DNA from: Dryas octopetala
Lineage: Eukaryota > Streptophyta > Magnoliopsida > Rosales > Rosaceae
DNA length: 64,000 nucleotides
Reading direction: 5' to 3'
Assembly (NCBI GenBank): GCA_963921425.1
Contig: OY992838.1
Span: 10,230,001 to 10,294,000, forward strand
Below the pieces are notes generated by a model that saw nothing but the letters and a program-made list of their open reading frames with translations, did not search any database and had not been told where the DNA came from. Shown piece by piece: positions 1 through 11,720 of the stretch. The first letter of the stretch is position 1; each line of letters starts with the position of its first letter. The translations under genes were made by a program, and so were the position numbers.

Positions 1-1968
1 CTTGTGGCCTCATCCTCGCCCAATGCCACAATAGGGCGAGTGATATGCAACATACGGTCAATACAGTCCTGTAAGTAACAAAATCATATATAAGCAACAA
101 TTTATATACCATGTCAAAATATAAGCCAATTTGAGCCTAAATAAACAATTTTCACCACCAATTTCAAAATTTATGCCTTTGGATCCATACCCTGCCAAAT
201 CCTGGTGCCACGGTCCTGTGGGGGTCAAATGCAGTCCTCAGTGCTGGATTTTGGATGTACGGATGAGATACATAATGGAACCACTGGAGGTAGCCGTCAA
301 CGGTGTCAGATGGAGCCTTCACTGGTACACTGCGACTATCTTCAGACAATAAGTGGTCCGGCCACCTCTCCCACGTACTATCAAAGTACTCGTAAAAGGG
401 ATTGTATGATTGTGCATAAGCACCTCGTCCACCACGCTGAGGAGCACGTGGTGCAGGGGGGATAGTTTGTACCCGTCCAAATTGCCTTAAGACTCTCTCC
501 GGATAATATGGCTCCACAATGTCGAAACACTTGATCAATTCTGTGTAAAATGCCACATCTAGTAATGGATGATGTTGTCTACTGGATTTGTAGGGTTCCC
601 ATATAACCTGAAGAAAGAAAAAAAACCAAAATAAGTTAGTATCAAATAATTCATCCAAGAGCAACAAATGCAAAACTAAGTCTAATTTTTCATTATCACT
701 ATAAATATATACCTCATCCGCCTTCAAATCGTCAAGTCGTTGTCTCAGTTTCTGGACATCTTCACAAGTTGTCCCGGTATCCCTCCTCGGAGTCCATCGG
801 AGCGCACGGGGGCTACTCTCTAAGTAGTTAATGTCATAGCCCGGACTAACAATATGGTGCATATGCTCATACACCCATGCCTCCAACAAGGTCATATATC
901 CACACATTTGCTTAACCTTAGACCTAGAAGCAACACCTAACTGCCGATATAGGAAAGATAAGGCCCCTGCACCCCATGCATAATGGCTAGTGGTGTCGAG
1001 ATTAGTAAGTAATCGTAGATACTGGACTTGTACCCTTGTGCCAGTCTTATCGGCAAAAAGGGTACATCCCAATAAGAACAATAAATAGGCTCTAGCAGCA
1101 CACCTCACTAGCTCATCATCATCTGTATCACACACATGGCCAAACCTCGACCGTAACCACTCGAGACGCACATACTCACCAGAATAGTCATCCAACTCCG
1201 ATGTGGCATCTGCCTCACTCACCCCTAAGTATGTTCTCAATAACAAATTTGATGCAATATGATCATGAGGGGGTGTAGAAAGTGATAAACCCACAACCGG
1301 AATTCCCAAAATGTTTGACACATCATCTAGTGTGATGGTCATCTCACCGAATGGCATATGGAAAGTATTAGTCTCAGGCTGCCACCTCTCAACAAAGGCT
1401 GAGACCACTACCTTATCAACAGTACGGTACGAGCATGACACCAGTGGTCCGAGCCCAGATCTAATCACATACCCCTTCACATTGTTATTATCATTTCTAC
1501 TCCACAAGTCCCATGTGCGCAGCTTTGTTGTTTTGGACATGCATCTTAGGGGCTCACGTTCCTATTTTCAAAAACAAGCCACAAGTCAATTACAATATTG
1601 CAAACTATATAGTTATAAAATTTTAAATTATATAAGTCATTATGTTTAATCTCTAATACCTTATTTTTCCAAATGGAGGCAGCAATGTGACTGTTGAAGC
1701 TCCTAAGCAATGACATATCAGTGGGACTTCCAGGGAAAGGCCCATCTGGATCATTGTTGTAATCTTCCATTACATTCTCTTCCGGCTGGACATCATCCCC
1801 CCTCTCTTCGTAAATAGTTTTGCCCGTCCTCCTACGCCTCTCTGAAGCTGTAGGACGTGTTTGATCTTCATTTGCAGCACCACCTCTAGAAGATCTACTA
1901 CCTCTACAAGTTTCGTCTCGAGCAGATTTACCTCTAGATGCTCCTCTCTTGTCCATACCTATATTCAA
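1..1968 (-). CDS. Plant mobile domain (PMD, MAIN-like) protein, partial
   Basis: Reading on the minus strand, the exons are 1660-1968, 713-1561, 191-607 and 68 to beyond base 1. All junctions are phase 0 with GT and AG borders. Exon 1 gives a basic, low-complexity N-terminus and then the PMD opening SLLRSFNSHIAASIWK. Exon 2 starts EREPLRCMSKTTKLRTW and carries the PMD core (LDDVSNILGIPVVG, CAARAYLLFLLGCTLFADK, YAWGAGALSFLYRQLG). Exon 3 starts VIWEPYKS. The second intron is short and stays open in frame, so a naive ORF reads through it. No stop or frameshift is visible in the part seen; with copy B's last exon the protein would be about 580 aa. Such proteins are often annotated as 'serine/threonine-protein phosphatase 7 long form homolog' but contain no phosphatase domain. 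Host relatives (MAIN, MAIL1) act in silencing and genome stability; the role of transposon copies is unknown. ATG at 1956 is an alternative start. Confidence 0.75.
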
Positions 1969-2063
1969 AAATTGAAATCATGTTTAGAATACAGAGAATA
2001 TAAGTTATCATGAAATATAGAATAAGAGAAAAGTGTATGAAAAAATATTTTATATTCATGTCA

Positions 2064-2417
2064 TTCGGCAGATGTCTACCGAAAATTTCAGATCTATTCG
2101 GTAGATGTCCACCGAAATATTAAGATCCATTCGACAGACACCCACCGAACATATATCAATGTTTCGACAGATGCCCGTCGAATGGAACCAGCACCAGTTA
2201 AATCAATATATTCATTCGACAGAGACCCACCGAATGACATTTGATATTTCGGAGGATATCTACCGAATAAATGTAAATAATTCGGAACTGAACTACCGAA
2301 TGAATTTGTAACACATTTCCAGCAAATTCTGTTCGGAAGTATACTGTCGAATATTTTGAAATAATTCGACAGTATACTTCCGAACAAGTTAAGAAATTTC
2401 GGTACACCAGTACCGAA
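2064..2417. repeat. 33-bp-phased array of 20-bp palindromes, copy A
   Basis: Ten units, each exactly 20 bp of the form TTCG-N12-CGAA, start at 2064, 2097, 2130, 2163, 2215, 2248, 2281, 2332, 2365 and 2398. The steps are 33, 33, 33, 52, 33, 33, 51, 33 and 33 bp. A typical unit is TTCGGTAGATGTCCACCGAA; variants begin TTCGAC or TTCGGA and end GTCGAA or TCCGAA. The 13-bp spacers are AT-rich and unrelated to one another. The array lies about 100-450 bp upstream of the PMD start and about 540 bp inside the element end, so it could be a transposase-binding region, a promoter region or both. Confidence 0.9.
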
Positions 2418-2962
2418 TGAAATTCGAAATCAGATCCTATTTTGCAGACACCCACTTTCAAAATCTCATTCTAATTTCTCTAAAATATCACATATCTGTG
2501 TAATTGGAAGGCCAAATATATATATTAATGCATTATACAACCCTAATGTAGGAGGGAGAGAGTGACAGAGAGTGAGTAAGGGAGAGTAAGAGGGAGAAAG
2601 CAACCACCTGAAATTGCAGAGGAGGAATCGGCGGTGGAGGGGAGGACCGGCGACGGCGGGGAGGAACGGCGACGGCGGGGAGGACCGGCGACTGGTGGCG
2701 TGTAGGCGGGGGTGGGGTCTGCGGGTAGGCCAGGGGGTGGGGTCTGCGGGTAGGCAAGGGTGGGGTATACTGGTGGGGTGTTTGTTTGGGTGGGGTAGGT
2801 GGGTTTAGATAGTAAAAATGATGTATTTTGTGAAATAAGGGGTATTTCTGTCATTTTAGGGTGGTTAACTCAGTAGAAATTAAAAAAATTATACAAGGGG
2901 GTGGTGAACTCAGCAAGGGTGGTCAACTCAGCACAAAATGGTGGTGTGCATAGCCCCCCCCC

Positions 2963-3760
2963 TATTATTAATTCACAAGTAAATTACTCTAAAGTCTATT
3001 TTACGGCACGTCTTTAATAATAAACAAACTCACTTAAAAATTACAATGATAAGTAAGTCCATTTTGTACAAATAAAACTCATGTTATGTCTGTTTCGTAT
3101 TTTTGGCATTGAGCGCTCGATAGAGGGTTTTTTAAAAAAAAAACTTGACAAATTACCATTGTTGCTCAGTGTCAACTTATCATTGAGAAGAGAAGATCGA
3201 TGACTATTCGTTGACAGCCAATTGATACTTGGAACAATGCATATTCGGCATGTGCCCACTGGATATATAGTGCATAAATGCCTAAAATTATCACATAATC
3301 TTTGTTCAGTGGGCACCTACTGAATATCTTGACCATATTCGGTGGGCACCTGTCAAATATTCTATCACTATTCGGTGGGTACCTGTCGAATATAATGCAA
3401 ATATTTAGACCTAGTCCACCGAACACTGCGAGAAACCTAAAACTGTTCATGAGGACAAAAATTAATATCTTTGTTTTCATGGAGGAAGATGATGGGCTGT
3501 TTCAGGTGAGATGTTTCCGGTGAGATCTATTGGCACGGCGACGAAGGTGGGTAGTCTTTGCGGGAGCAGCGGGTGATTCAGATGGCAGTGGCTGTGTGAT
3601 GGTGAACTCTGCAGTTGGGTAAGGAGAGGACACTTAAGGGTATAATGGTAATTTGAATTTGGTAAAATGAGTAAATGTTGTTTAAAAGGTAATGTTGGAT
3701 AAATTTAGAAGGTTAGGTAAAACAAGAAAATTGTTTGATACCAATAGAATTTCCCTCGGA
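2963..3760. mobile_element. Decayed relative of the PMD-MULE, with palindrome-array remnant
   Basis: Units of the same 20-bp interrupted palindrome start at 3244, 3305, 3338, 3371 and 3404, again mostly 33 bp apart. The best is TTCGGTGGGTACCTGTCGAA (3371-3390). They match the copy A and B units better when read on the other strand, so this piece is inverted relative to copy A. Downstream are a GC-richer stretch and a segment near 3630-3730 resembling the 'gggtatttctgtcattttaggg' zone inside the end of copies A and B. No terminal repeat or target duplication can be fixed, so the limits are approximate. The 91-aa and 102-aa minus-strand frames here are by-products of the array. Confidence 0.5.
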
Positions 3761-3970
3761 CAATGCTATCCTCTCCTTTATTGTTCCAAATTGAGTAATA
3801 TTAAAAATCTCAACTATTATCTCAATTCTTAAATTTTAATTAATATATATTTCATTCCTGCCAAAATAATAAAAATATATTGTATTTCATTTGTTTATAA
3901 ATATATTTATTTTGATATACATTAATTTATACAAATAAGAAATTATCGATCATATGTCAATATATTATAT

Positions 3971-4314
3971 CAGAGCAACTCCAATTCTCCCTCAAATCTT
4001 TCCTTAAATTTAAATTTGAGGAAAAATAACTCAAAAGTCAAAACTTACCTCCAGCCTTTCTCTAAACTTTCTCCAAATTTGAGATTTCCCTAAAACTTTC
4101 CCCAAATCAAATTGTGTGAGATTTTTAAGAACAAAATATGGAGGTAAGTTTTGGAGGGAATAAATAAATAAATGATATTTTTGGAATAAGAGATTCTGAA
4201 AGATTTGGGGGAAAATTGAACATTACCATTAGAGTACTCTTCCTTAAATTTAATTTTTCACAAATTTATCAACTAATTTGAGGAATATATAGGGAAAAAA
4301 TTGGAGATGCTCTA
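3971..4314. mobile_element. MITE with AGAGCAWCTCCAAT ends
   Basis: The left end AGAGCAACTCCAAT and the right end ATTGGAGATGCTCT are inverted copies, and the interior is AT-rich with no coding sequence. Ends of the type GAGCATCTCCAA are common on plant MITEs. The flanking ATAT at 3967-3970 and 4315-4318 may be a target duplication but is too short to be convincing. Confidence 0.55.
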
Positions 4315-5765
4315 ATATATAAGTCAGTAACTACAAATTTGAATAATAATTGATAACTCTATATTACTATTCCAAAAATCTTTAAATCTAGTTGTATGCA
4401 CTCAAATCTACTCCTTCAAGACTGTTTTCCATTGATCAAAAGAGAAAAAAGAAAAAAAACCAAAGGAGTGTTTCCCACGCCCTGGTTTACATTTTCACTA
4501 AAAATTGTCATATGTCATATGTCATATGTCATATATATGTACTTATGTAGTCAACAGTCAACATATTTAACAGCCAAGAAAAAGGGGTTAACGATACAAT
4601 GAAGATATTTTATAAATCAGTAATTAATTTTTTTTTTCTAAGAACTCTGTTTTGCTGAAGGATTAAACAAAAAAACGTTTGTCACATGTCTTTTAAATAA
4701 AAATTTTAACAAGAACTCTTGGCATTTTCCCTATGCACGTGATAAGCAAGTTATTTCTTTAATTGGCGAAAACAAACAGTAAATCCATTTAATTTTAAAG
4801 AAACTAAATAATAGAGAGGGGCCAAACATCATAGTCTGTAGTTTAATCTTGAAAGATGTTACTTGTACCAATTTTTTCTCAACTTTTAATTATTTCCTAA
4901 CTTATGTAGATTTATACTTATCAGAAAAAAAAATTCCAATATTTGTTTTATCTATTTCATTTTTGAGTAATATACTTTGACCACATTTATAAGACAACAA
5001 TGTAACCCACTAGCTATTTACCCCAACACTTTTTTCTAATTAGTATGTCATAACTCATAACTTACATTGTATTTATACATTACTCTATATAAAAAAAAAA
5101 TAAATAAATAAATAAACCATGTGGAAGAATAAATTAATAACACGTAAGTTATGAAGTACAAATTGAAAAAGTATTGGGACAATTAGCATTTTATTATGAA
5201 CCACAATCTAAACCACTAACTAGCATGTGGTAAACAAAAACAAATTAGTCTTAAGAAAATTACAATTAGATAAGAATGATAAAGAAAATTGGACTAGAGT
5301 TGATAAAACATTCATATAACGACACACGAACTAAATTTTAGACAAAAGTTTAGAATTTCTAGTATTATTATTATTTGATAACAGTTTATTAAAAAACATA
5401 TGTTATATGATAACTACAACTTCTCCGTTTGTATAAATAGTATATAGACGTGATTCACATTGAGATCGATCTCTGACCAAAAAAAAAAAAGATTGACATT
5501 GATCGAGATCTATAAGTATTGTATTGTCCATACACTTCTCATTTTTCTATTGCTTATATATTGTTTATATAATTTAAACAATAAAATAGGGAATACGTAA
5601 ATAACAACGTATCAAACCAGCATGGCATTATGTTATTTTTTCCATACTAATATCATTTACTGACATTGGACCACCTGGTACAAACACCATGCTTCTTGGA
5701 AGCAGGAGCCATATCATTGAGCCAAATCTAAAGGGCATATGTGTAATTTTCGTCTTTGTTTTCTG
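4315..5765. other. AT-rich spacer upstream of the SDR gene
   Basis: No gene is recognisable here. The stretch holds four tandem copies of the 7-mer GTCATAT (about 4507-4534), a run of AAAT repeats near 5100-5115, and an imperfect inverted repeat from about 5009 to 5203 (arms around CCCAACACTTTTTT and AAAAAGTATTGGG) that may be an old MITE. The proximal part is presumably the SDR promoter. Confidence 0.5.
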
Positions 5766-5773
5766 TTTATAAA
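5766..5773 (+). promoter_or_regulatory. Probable TATA box of the SDR gene
   Basis: TTTATAAA lies 50 bp before the ATG at 5824. Four imperfect copies of GAGTGYAGA follow at 5780-5811 and would fall in a very short 5' leader. Inferred from position and sequence only. Confidence 0.5.
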
Positions 5774-5823
5774 TTGTTGAGAGTGCAGAGTGTAGAGTGT
5801 AGAGTGCAGAGCAACACAACACA

Positions 5824-6618
5824 ATGAGTGACAACCCCATACCAGTGAAGAAGCTCCACGGCAAGGTGGCCATCGTCACCGGCGGCGCCAGCGGCATCGG
5901 CGCAGTGACAGCACGGCAGTTCATCGAGCACGGCGCGCTGGCCGTGGTGATCGCGGACGTGCAAGACGAAAAGGGCCGAGAAGTCGCGGCCTCGATCGGG
6001 CTGGAGCGCTGCACCTACCTCCACTGCGACGTCACTCAAGAAGAACAGGTAAAGACGTTAGTGGACACAACGGTTGAAACGTACGGACGCCTGGACATCA
6101 TGTACAGCAACGCGGGGATCGTGAGCGCGTGCGAGCAGACGGTGCTGGAGCTGGACCTCTCGTGGTACGACAGGGTGCTGGCGGTGAACGCGCGGGGGAC
6201 TGCGGCTTGCGTGAAGCACGCGGCGCGTGCGATGGTGGAGAAGCGCGTGAGGGGGAGCATCGTGTGCACGGCGAGCCAGGCGGCGGAGGGAGGGACGGAG
6301 AAGTCGACGGACTACACGATGTCGAAGCACGCGGTGCTGGGGCTGGTGAGGTCGGCGAGTAGGCAGCTGGGGCGGCACGGGGTGCGCGTGAACTGCGTGT
6401 CGCCCGGGGCGGTGGTGACGCCGCTGCTCTGCGACATGTTGAAGGTTGGGCTGGAGGACCTGGGGAAGATGTTGGCGCCAATGTACGCGGGGAGTGGGAC
6501 CAACGGGATTCTCACGGAGAGCCACGTGGCGGATGCGGTGGTGTTCTTGGCTTCCGACGACTCGGAGTTTGTCACCGGCCATAATTTGGTTGTTGATGGT
6601 GGCGTCAAGCCTCAATGA
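5824..6618 (+). CDS. Short-chain dehydrogenase/reductase (SDR110C-type), intronless
   Basis: A single 264-aa reading frame forms a classical SDR with a Rossmann fold. The cofactor motif is TGGASGIG (T19-G26). D45 after the second strand points to NAD(H) rather than NADP(H). The sequence continues with CDVT (68-71), NAG (96-98) and the tetrad N122, S151, Y164 and K168 (YTMSK), then the PG motif and a C-terminus ending VVDGGVKPQ. No catalytic residue is missing and length is normal. It resembles the plant SDR110C group, which includes xanthoxin dehydrogenase, tropinone- or isopiperitenol-type dehydrogenases and momilactone-synthase-like enzymes; the substrate cannot be told from sequence. There is no plastid transit peptide, so it is probably cytosolic. 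Coding GC, especially at third positions, is far higher than in FAM91 or ISA3. That is why long antisense frames appear opposite it. Confidence 0.92.
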   Translation: MSDNPIPVKKLHGKVAIVTGGASGIGAVTARQFIEHGALAVVIADVQDEKGREVAASIGLERCTYLHCDVTQEEQVKTLVDTTVETYGRLDIMYSNAGIVSACEQTVLELDLSWYDRVLAVNARGTAACVKHAARAMVEKRVRGSIVCTASQAAEGGTEKSTDYTMSKHAVLGLVRSASRQLGRHGVRVNCVSPGAVVTPLLCDMLKVGLEDLGKMLAPMYAGSGTNGILTESHVADAVVFLASDDSEFVTGHNLVVDGGVKPQ

Positions 6619-6631
6619 TTGTCGCACTTTC

Positions 6632-6655
6632 ATCTATCTATCTATCTATCTATCT
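6632..6655. repeat. Tetranucleotide microsatellite (ATCT)n
   Basis: Six tandem copies of the tetranucleotide lie in the probable 3' UTR of the SDR gene. Confidence 0.8.
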
Positions 6656-6659
6656 TGAA

Positions 6660-7434
6660 AATGCTGCATATTTTGCAAAATTAAAATAAGGGTAAAATAC
6701 CTTCTTCTTTTTTTGTCCCTTTTTTATACCTAAAATTACCAATTTAGTCCTCATGGTTAAATCTGTTGGAATTTTATACATTTGTCAAAATCCGTTATTA
6801 GAACTGTTAAAGTTTGCAAAATCTGTTAGTCCTCCAGAAAGATGTTCCTCTATTATTCTTCCCCCTCCATCATTTCTCCTCTCTCACAATCATGAACCCA
6901 ATTAGTGTTTCTCCCTTCAAATTTAAGGTTTCTACAACCTACATGAAAAAAGAGGAGGGTTTTTGAGAGAGGAGAAACATGACCCACACCCACCCAAACC
7001 AGGAGAATTAACTCAATTGATTCTATTTTTTCATTTAATCAAGAAACAAAATTGGATATTTTAATAAAATGAAGTTATTCCTAACCAGAGCATGACTACT
7101 TATATAACTTATTAACATTGAATGATATTGCTCATGATAGGCATCTCAACAAAAGCCTTCACCAACATGTAAGAGCAATTGCAAACCATCTTCATCAATG
7201 ATGGAGTTGCTTTTGTAACTGATGCAATTGGAAAGTCATTCATCCCAAGACATAATCAATTGAGACAATAATAACAAATCAGTTGTTTTCACCAACACAG
7301 TCAATCAGTTGTGTTCCTTTGAGTTCCTTTATGTAAAGTTGCTCTAAAACTTTGGCATATTGCCAGGGCATCTCATACGGCAATTTTCGTGAGGAACAGG
7401 CACCTCATTCAGTAAAGACATTTTACTAAAACAA
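6660..7434. other. Spacer between SDR gene and SRP54 pseudogene
   Basis: No gene is seen. The stretch 6680-6850 (ending near the phrase 'aaaatctgttagtcctcc') has the look of an old MITE arm, but no partner arm or duplication was found. The rest is AT-rich single-copy-looking DNA. Confidence 0.4.
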
Positions 7435-8065
7435 TTAGAAGCCTCCAATCTCCATCAAGGTTTTCAAACCACCCATGCCAACAATCTTGCTTCAAAATAT
7501 CAGGGGGAAGGACTTGGCTCCCATGTTGTGCATTAAAATTTCGGAATAATGCACTCCTGTCACACTTCTTCGGAATCTTAAGCAGCACTTTCATCATGCT
7601 CCATTTCTTGGCAAGGGCCTTGTACTCTTCAATCATCTCCATTACTCCTCTAACTTGATGACCAGAACCCCGTGCTATCCGCATTATACGTGACCCATTT
7701 ATGAGCTTTAGATTTGAGCTATCCAACTCTGCAACATACACAAAGCTACTCAGGACAATTAATTCAATAAAAGATGTAAGTTTCTTCCTTTTACTGTTTC
7801 GTCGAGGAATTAAACACCACTCATGAGAGCTATTCCTACAATTACGTGGCTTAATACACAAAAATCAAAATGGAACAGCCTTGACTTACCTTCAGTTGTC
7901 ATTGATCATGGTCATGAACCCCTTGATCTTTGCCTGTCTTTCCTTTTCACTACCACCTGACATTAAGTCAACACTGAATCCTGGAAGCATAGAAATGACC
8001 TACATGAAACAAATAACTCATCAGCCATGTCGCAGGATCCCGCCAATAATAACATCCATGAGAAG

Positions 8066-8073
8066 GTGTGTGC

Positions 8074-8154
<81 letters not shown>
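8066..8154. repeat. Compound microsatellite (GT)n(GA)n
   Basis: About 28 bases of GT repeats run directly into about 60 bases of GA repeats, inside an intron of the SRP54 pseudogene. Long frames across it are artefacts of the repeat. Confidence 0.95.
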
Positions 8155-8158
<4 letters not shown>

Positions 8159-8306
8159 AGTAAAAAAAAAAAAAAAGGAATAAAATTCAAACTTAAACTT
8201 GATGCAGTAGCTGCAGCTTGGTTCGAGAAGAAGTATCCTCTTTGAAGGCCTAAGACTATGCTCATTCGCCCAACTCTAAAACTTAGGCATTCTTGGTCCA
8301 AAAAAA

Positions 8307-8432
8307 GTGTCCCATGGTAGTTCTTTTTCTTTGTTGATCCTGGGGGAGGGCGATTCGAACTTAGGACCTCTTCCAACATTGGAAAGAGATATACCCCTAG
8401 ACCACTAGATAGTTGGCGTGTCCATGGTAGTT
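8307..8432 (-). mobile_element. Short tRNA-derived SINE with target duplications
   Basis: Read on the minus strand, the 95-bp body (8417 down to 8323) begins GCCAACTATCTAGTGG, carries an A-box-like TAGTGGTCTAGGGG and a perfect B-box GTTCGAATC, and ends in an A-rich tail (CAACAAAGAAAAAG). It is flanked by near-identical direct repeats: GTGTCCCATGGTAGTT (8307-8322) and GTGTCCATGGTAGTT (8418-8432). That arrangement is what a SINE insertion leaves. The body is little more than the tRNA-like head, so it is unusually short. It lies in the SRP54 pseudogene intron. Confidence 0.7.
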
Positions 8433-10059
8433 TAAGAGTCGGTCAATAAAAAATACATAAATAAATAAATCGAGTCACCTTAAGAGTTAATGTCAAGTTT
8501 TATTAATTATGAGTATTTATTTGGGTCTAGAGTTGAGTCTATGTATTTGGGACTTATGAAAATACAGCGTCTTTTGGTTCTCTAAGGGTCTCTGTTATTT
8601 GATGAGTCTTTCAATTTTTAATAATGAGACTTTTAGTATTTTAATAAGTCTTTTGGTATTTTTAGGAATCTATGGGAGATGTATTTGAAGACTATAAATA
8701 CGGCTGCTTTCTTTACACCAAATCAGATTTTGAATGAATGAAAATTAGGTGTGTTGAAGGCTTGGTGCCTTGAGATCTCCCCCTTATTTCCTTCTCTCTT
8801 CTCCCCCCTATTATTCTCCATCTCTTATTACTCTAAACTGACAGCAGCCAGAAATCCTATTCGTCCTCTAAAAATATTCTATTTATTAAAATTTCTATCA
8901 TCCTAAGACCCATAATCCACGTACCTTATGTTGTCCTGCATCAGAACTATTTTAACAGCAACAAGCAACTTTAATTGGATATTAGCACTAAAGTCACTTT
9001 TCAATTGCCTTAAAAGGATAATAACCCACAGATAATCATGAATGTGATTCACATCTACTTTCTAAATTATCAAACTAGTCCAGACTTTTCTGAGTAATTA
9101 CAATGACAACAATGTGAATGTTAGATGCAATCCTATTTCACACAATGAATTACCCAATACAAGTCTATTTTATAAATTTATTTAAAAACATTATTAATTA
9201 AGAAAATCACAAACAAAACCATTTAGAAAGATCCCTGGGGTAAGGCAGAATATTTGGTCAGCAGAGTGGCAAGTAGATGATAAGTTTTAGACTGATTTTA
9301 CTACAACTTAATGGATTTTTTTTATTCCTTTTATTTTCTTTCATTGATTGCGTTGGTTGATGAATCTTACCATGTAGACAAACTACTTGGAACATCATTA
9401 ATTAATATAGTTTTTCAAAATTTAGTTATCACATTTGTGGGAGGGTAGTCCAAAGCTACAGGACCTGGTCTGTAGAGGAGAAGTGTAGATGCTAATTGAC
9501 CAAAGTAATGAGCAGCATTTTGAGAAATGAAAACACGACGGAAGGACATAGATTGAATGTGTAGGGAAAGCAAAAAGATTGACATTAAATACAAAATCTA
9601 ATGAAAAATACCAATGCAAAAAAATAAATGCAGGTTGGGTAACTTTTTCCATAGAAATGTGAACGTAATATGTTGTTATTCTATTTTTAGCTCAAGTAGT
9701 TCCCCTACTGCGTGGACGTCACCTAGTTACATCTAGCATACCGTGCAAAACTATACATACAGAAAAAAAAGGGGGAAATGATTAAAGTTCAATCAAACAG
9801 AGAGTAGAAACCTGATTAAGTGGACCCATTTTAAGTATGTTCTGAAACCACTCATATATAATCCTAAAAGTAAAGTTCCCTTCTGAAACCTTTTGCAAAA
9901 TCTCTGCCTGTTGGTCCATTGGAACAACTTCGTGAATCTTTTCCACAAGTCCAAAAAGGTCTCCCATGCCTAGTTGGAAAGACCAATTTTATTTACATAC
10001 TTGTAACATTCATTGCATTGATATATATATAGATAAAAAACTTAAAAGTGCAAAGACTA

Positions 10060-10218
<159 letters not shown>

Positions 10219-11299
10219 TCAGATAATAAATGAGCCAAGATTTACAATTTTGGAATGGTTTAATGAAATGAGCAAGAAGTTTCCATTTTACAAAGATTGA
10301 AACCAAACTCAAGCATAAAGCAAATCCATAATTGTTATTCTTCTCCATCTTGAGGGAAGTTAATCAATTCACAGTAGTGGAAACAAAACTTAATTTTAAA
10401 AGAAGTTTAATTCCATAATCTATGCCTAATTACTTAATCAACTCCTAATTACATATTCAAAGTCTAATCCAATCATACTTGCATAATCAACTCATAATCC
10501 CAAATTCATAGATCAATTATGGGTTTATAATTGGTCAAACTTCAAACAAGTTTAAATTCAACAGCCAAAACCATTAAAATCCAATATTTCTTATACAAGA
10601 CCATTCCTAAACCCTATTAGTTCAAATCCCTGCACTAAAAGGATCCTGCATCAGTGGTCGACGGTATTAGTTGTAGGCTTGTAGCTTGACCATAGGTTGT
10701 ACACACTACAGCATATGGAACTGGTGGACAAACCACTAATTGGACTTGAACAACACCGGGCTTCGTACAAATCATGGTGTTTCACTGGGAGCTTTTGGGT
10801 AGAACTAGTGGTTTCACTACTCGTAGTTAGAGTTCTAATTATTTCTAAATATTGTTAAATTTCATCTCAAAACACTAACTCAAAATTTATAACTAAAGGA
10901 AACCTTGTGCATGCATTGCACAGGTTGAAAACTAGTATAAGTAAACTGGTATAAGTTTTCGAAGTGAAGATTAATAGAACATCTTCATTTGAACTATAAT
11001 GCATTTAGAGCCGACTAAAATTTGTTAAATAACAAATTGAAATTATTGCAGTAATACTCACGCACTAAGAGCACCACCTCCCTTTGCATGACCATCCATT
11101 TTTTGTAATAATAACGGCTCCAACTGCAACACTTTGCTTAAATGCTTATGCTTGATCGAATGCAGACTGACCAATACTTCCATCCATAACAAATATAACA
11201 AGATCTGGATTCTGGAAGATGAAAAAAATATATATATTAAAAGAAAGATATTATAGACTGAATGAAATAAATTACAAAGTTAACCAAGTTTGAAATTCA

Positions 11300-11488
<189 letters not shown>

Positions 11489-11569
11489 TCAAATGCAAAG
11501 AGCAGAACCTTCCCAAGAAATATATTAAGTGGTAAATCAATAAATAGGAATAAGCAAGAAAGGCGTGGA

Positions 11570-11720
11570 AATTGGAGCATCCAACCCCCAAAACCAAGCC
11601 AATTGGCAATGGGTAGAGAGGCCGAAGACCTTGTAAATTTTAAGGCAAGACTATATTATTCTCAACACACCCCCTCACGTGTGGTGTCACTCAAGCCAAC
11701 TAGAATGCTCTAGGTAATAT
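11570..11720. repeat. Dispersed repeat, also near 55130
   Basis: The segment contains a CCCAAAACCAAGCC-AATTGGCAATGGG phrase and then CTCACGTGTGGTGTCACTCAAGCC. A very similar pair of phrases occurs at 55140-55240, in the reverse order. The family cannot be named from the fragments. Confidence 0.4.

Larger units (their letters stand above)
1..2962 (-). mobile_element. PMD-carrying Mutator-like element, copy A (cut by window start)
   Basis: The whole stretch repeats, nearly base for base, the segment from about 51309 to 54160, in the same orientation. It begins inside the PMD gene at the window edge and ends in the same terminal repeat with motifs of the type GGTGGTNAACTNAGC, followed by a run of C at about 2954-2963. 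The sequence similarity to copy B stops there and unrelated DNA follows, as expected for a separate insertion. Its other end and target duplication lie outside the window. Between the PMD start (1968) and the terminus are a ten-unit palindrome array (2064-2417) and a GC-rich segment (2600-2760). The MULE assignment rests on copy B, which shows both ends. Confidence 0.85.

Noticed and set aside
2064-2417. CRISPR-like regular repeats
   Set aside because: The spacing is regular, but the units are degenerate palindromes, the spacers are 13 bp, and the array lies inside a plant DNA transposon.
2533-2854. Proline-rich frames in copy A (similar frame at 53763-54053 in copy B)
   Set aside because: They arise from a GC-rich repeated stretch near the MULE end, and the frame is not kept between the two copies.
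6058-6633. 191-aa antisense frame opposite the SDR gene
   Set aside because: It is a by-product of the high GC3 of the SDR gene; the Arg/His/Pro-rich translation matches nothing.
7963-8379. Frames crossing the GT/GA microsatellite
   Set aside because: They consist of dinucleotide-repeat translation joined to pseudogene intron sequence.
8340-8417. Functional tRNA gene
   Set aside because: The A and B boxes are tRNA-like, but the sequence cannot fold into a proper tRNA end to end and is flanked by SINE-type target duplications.
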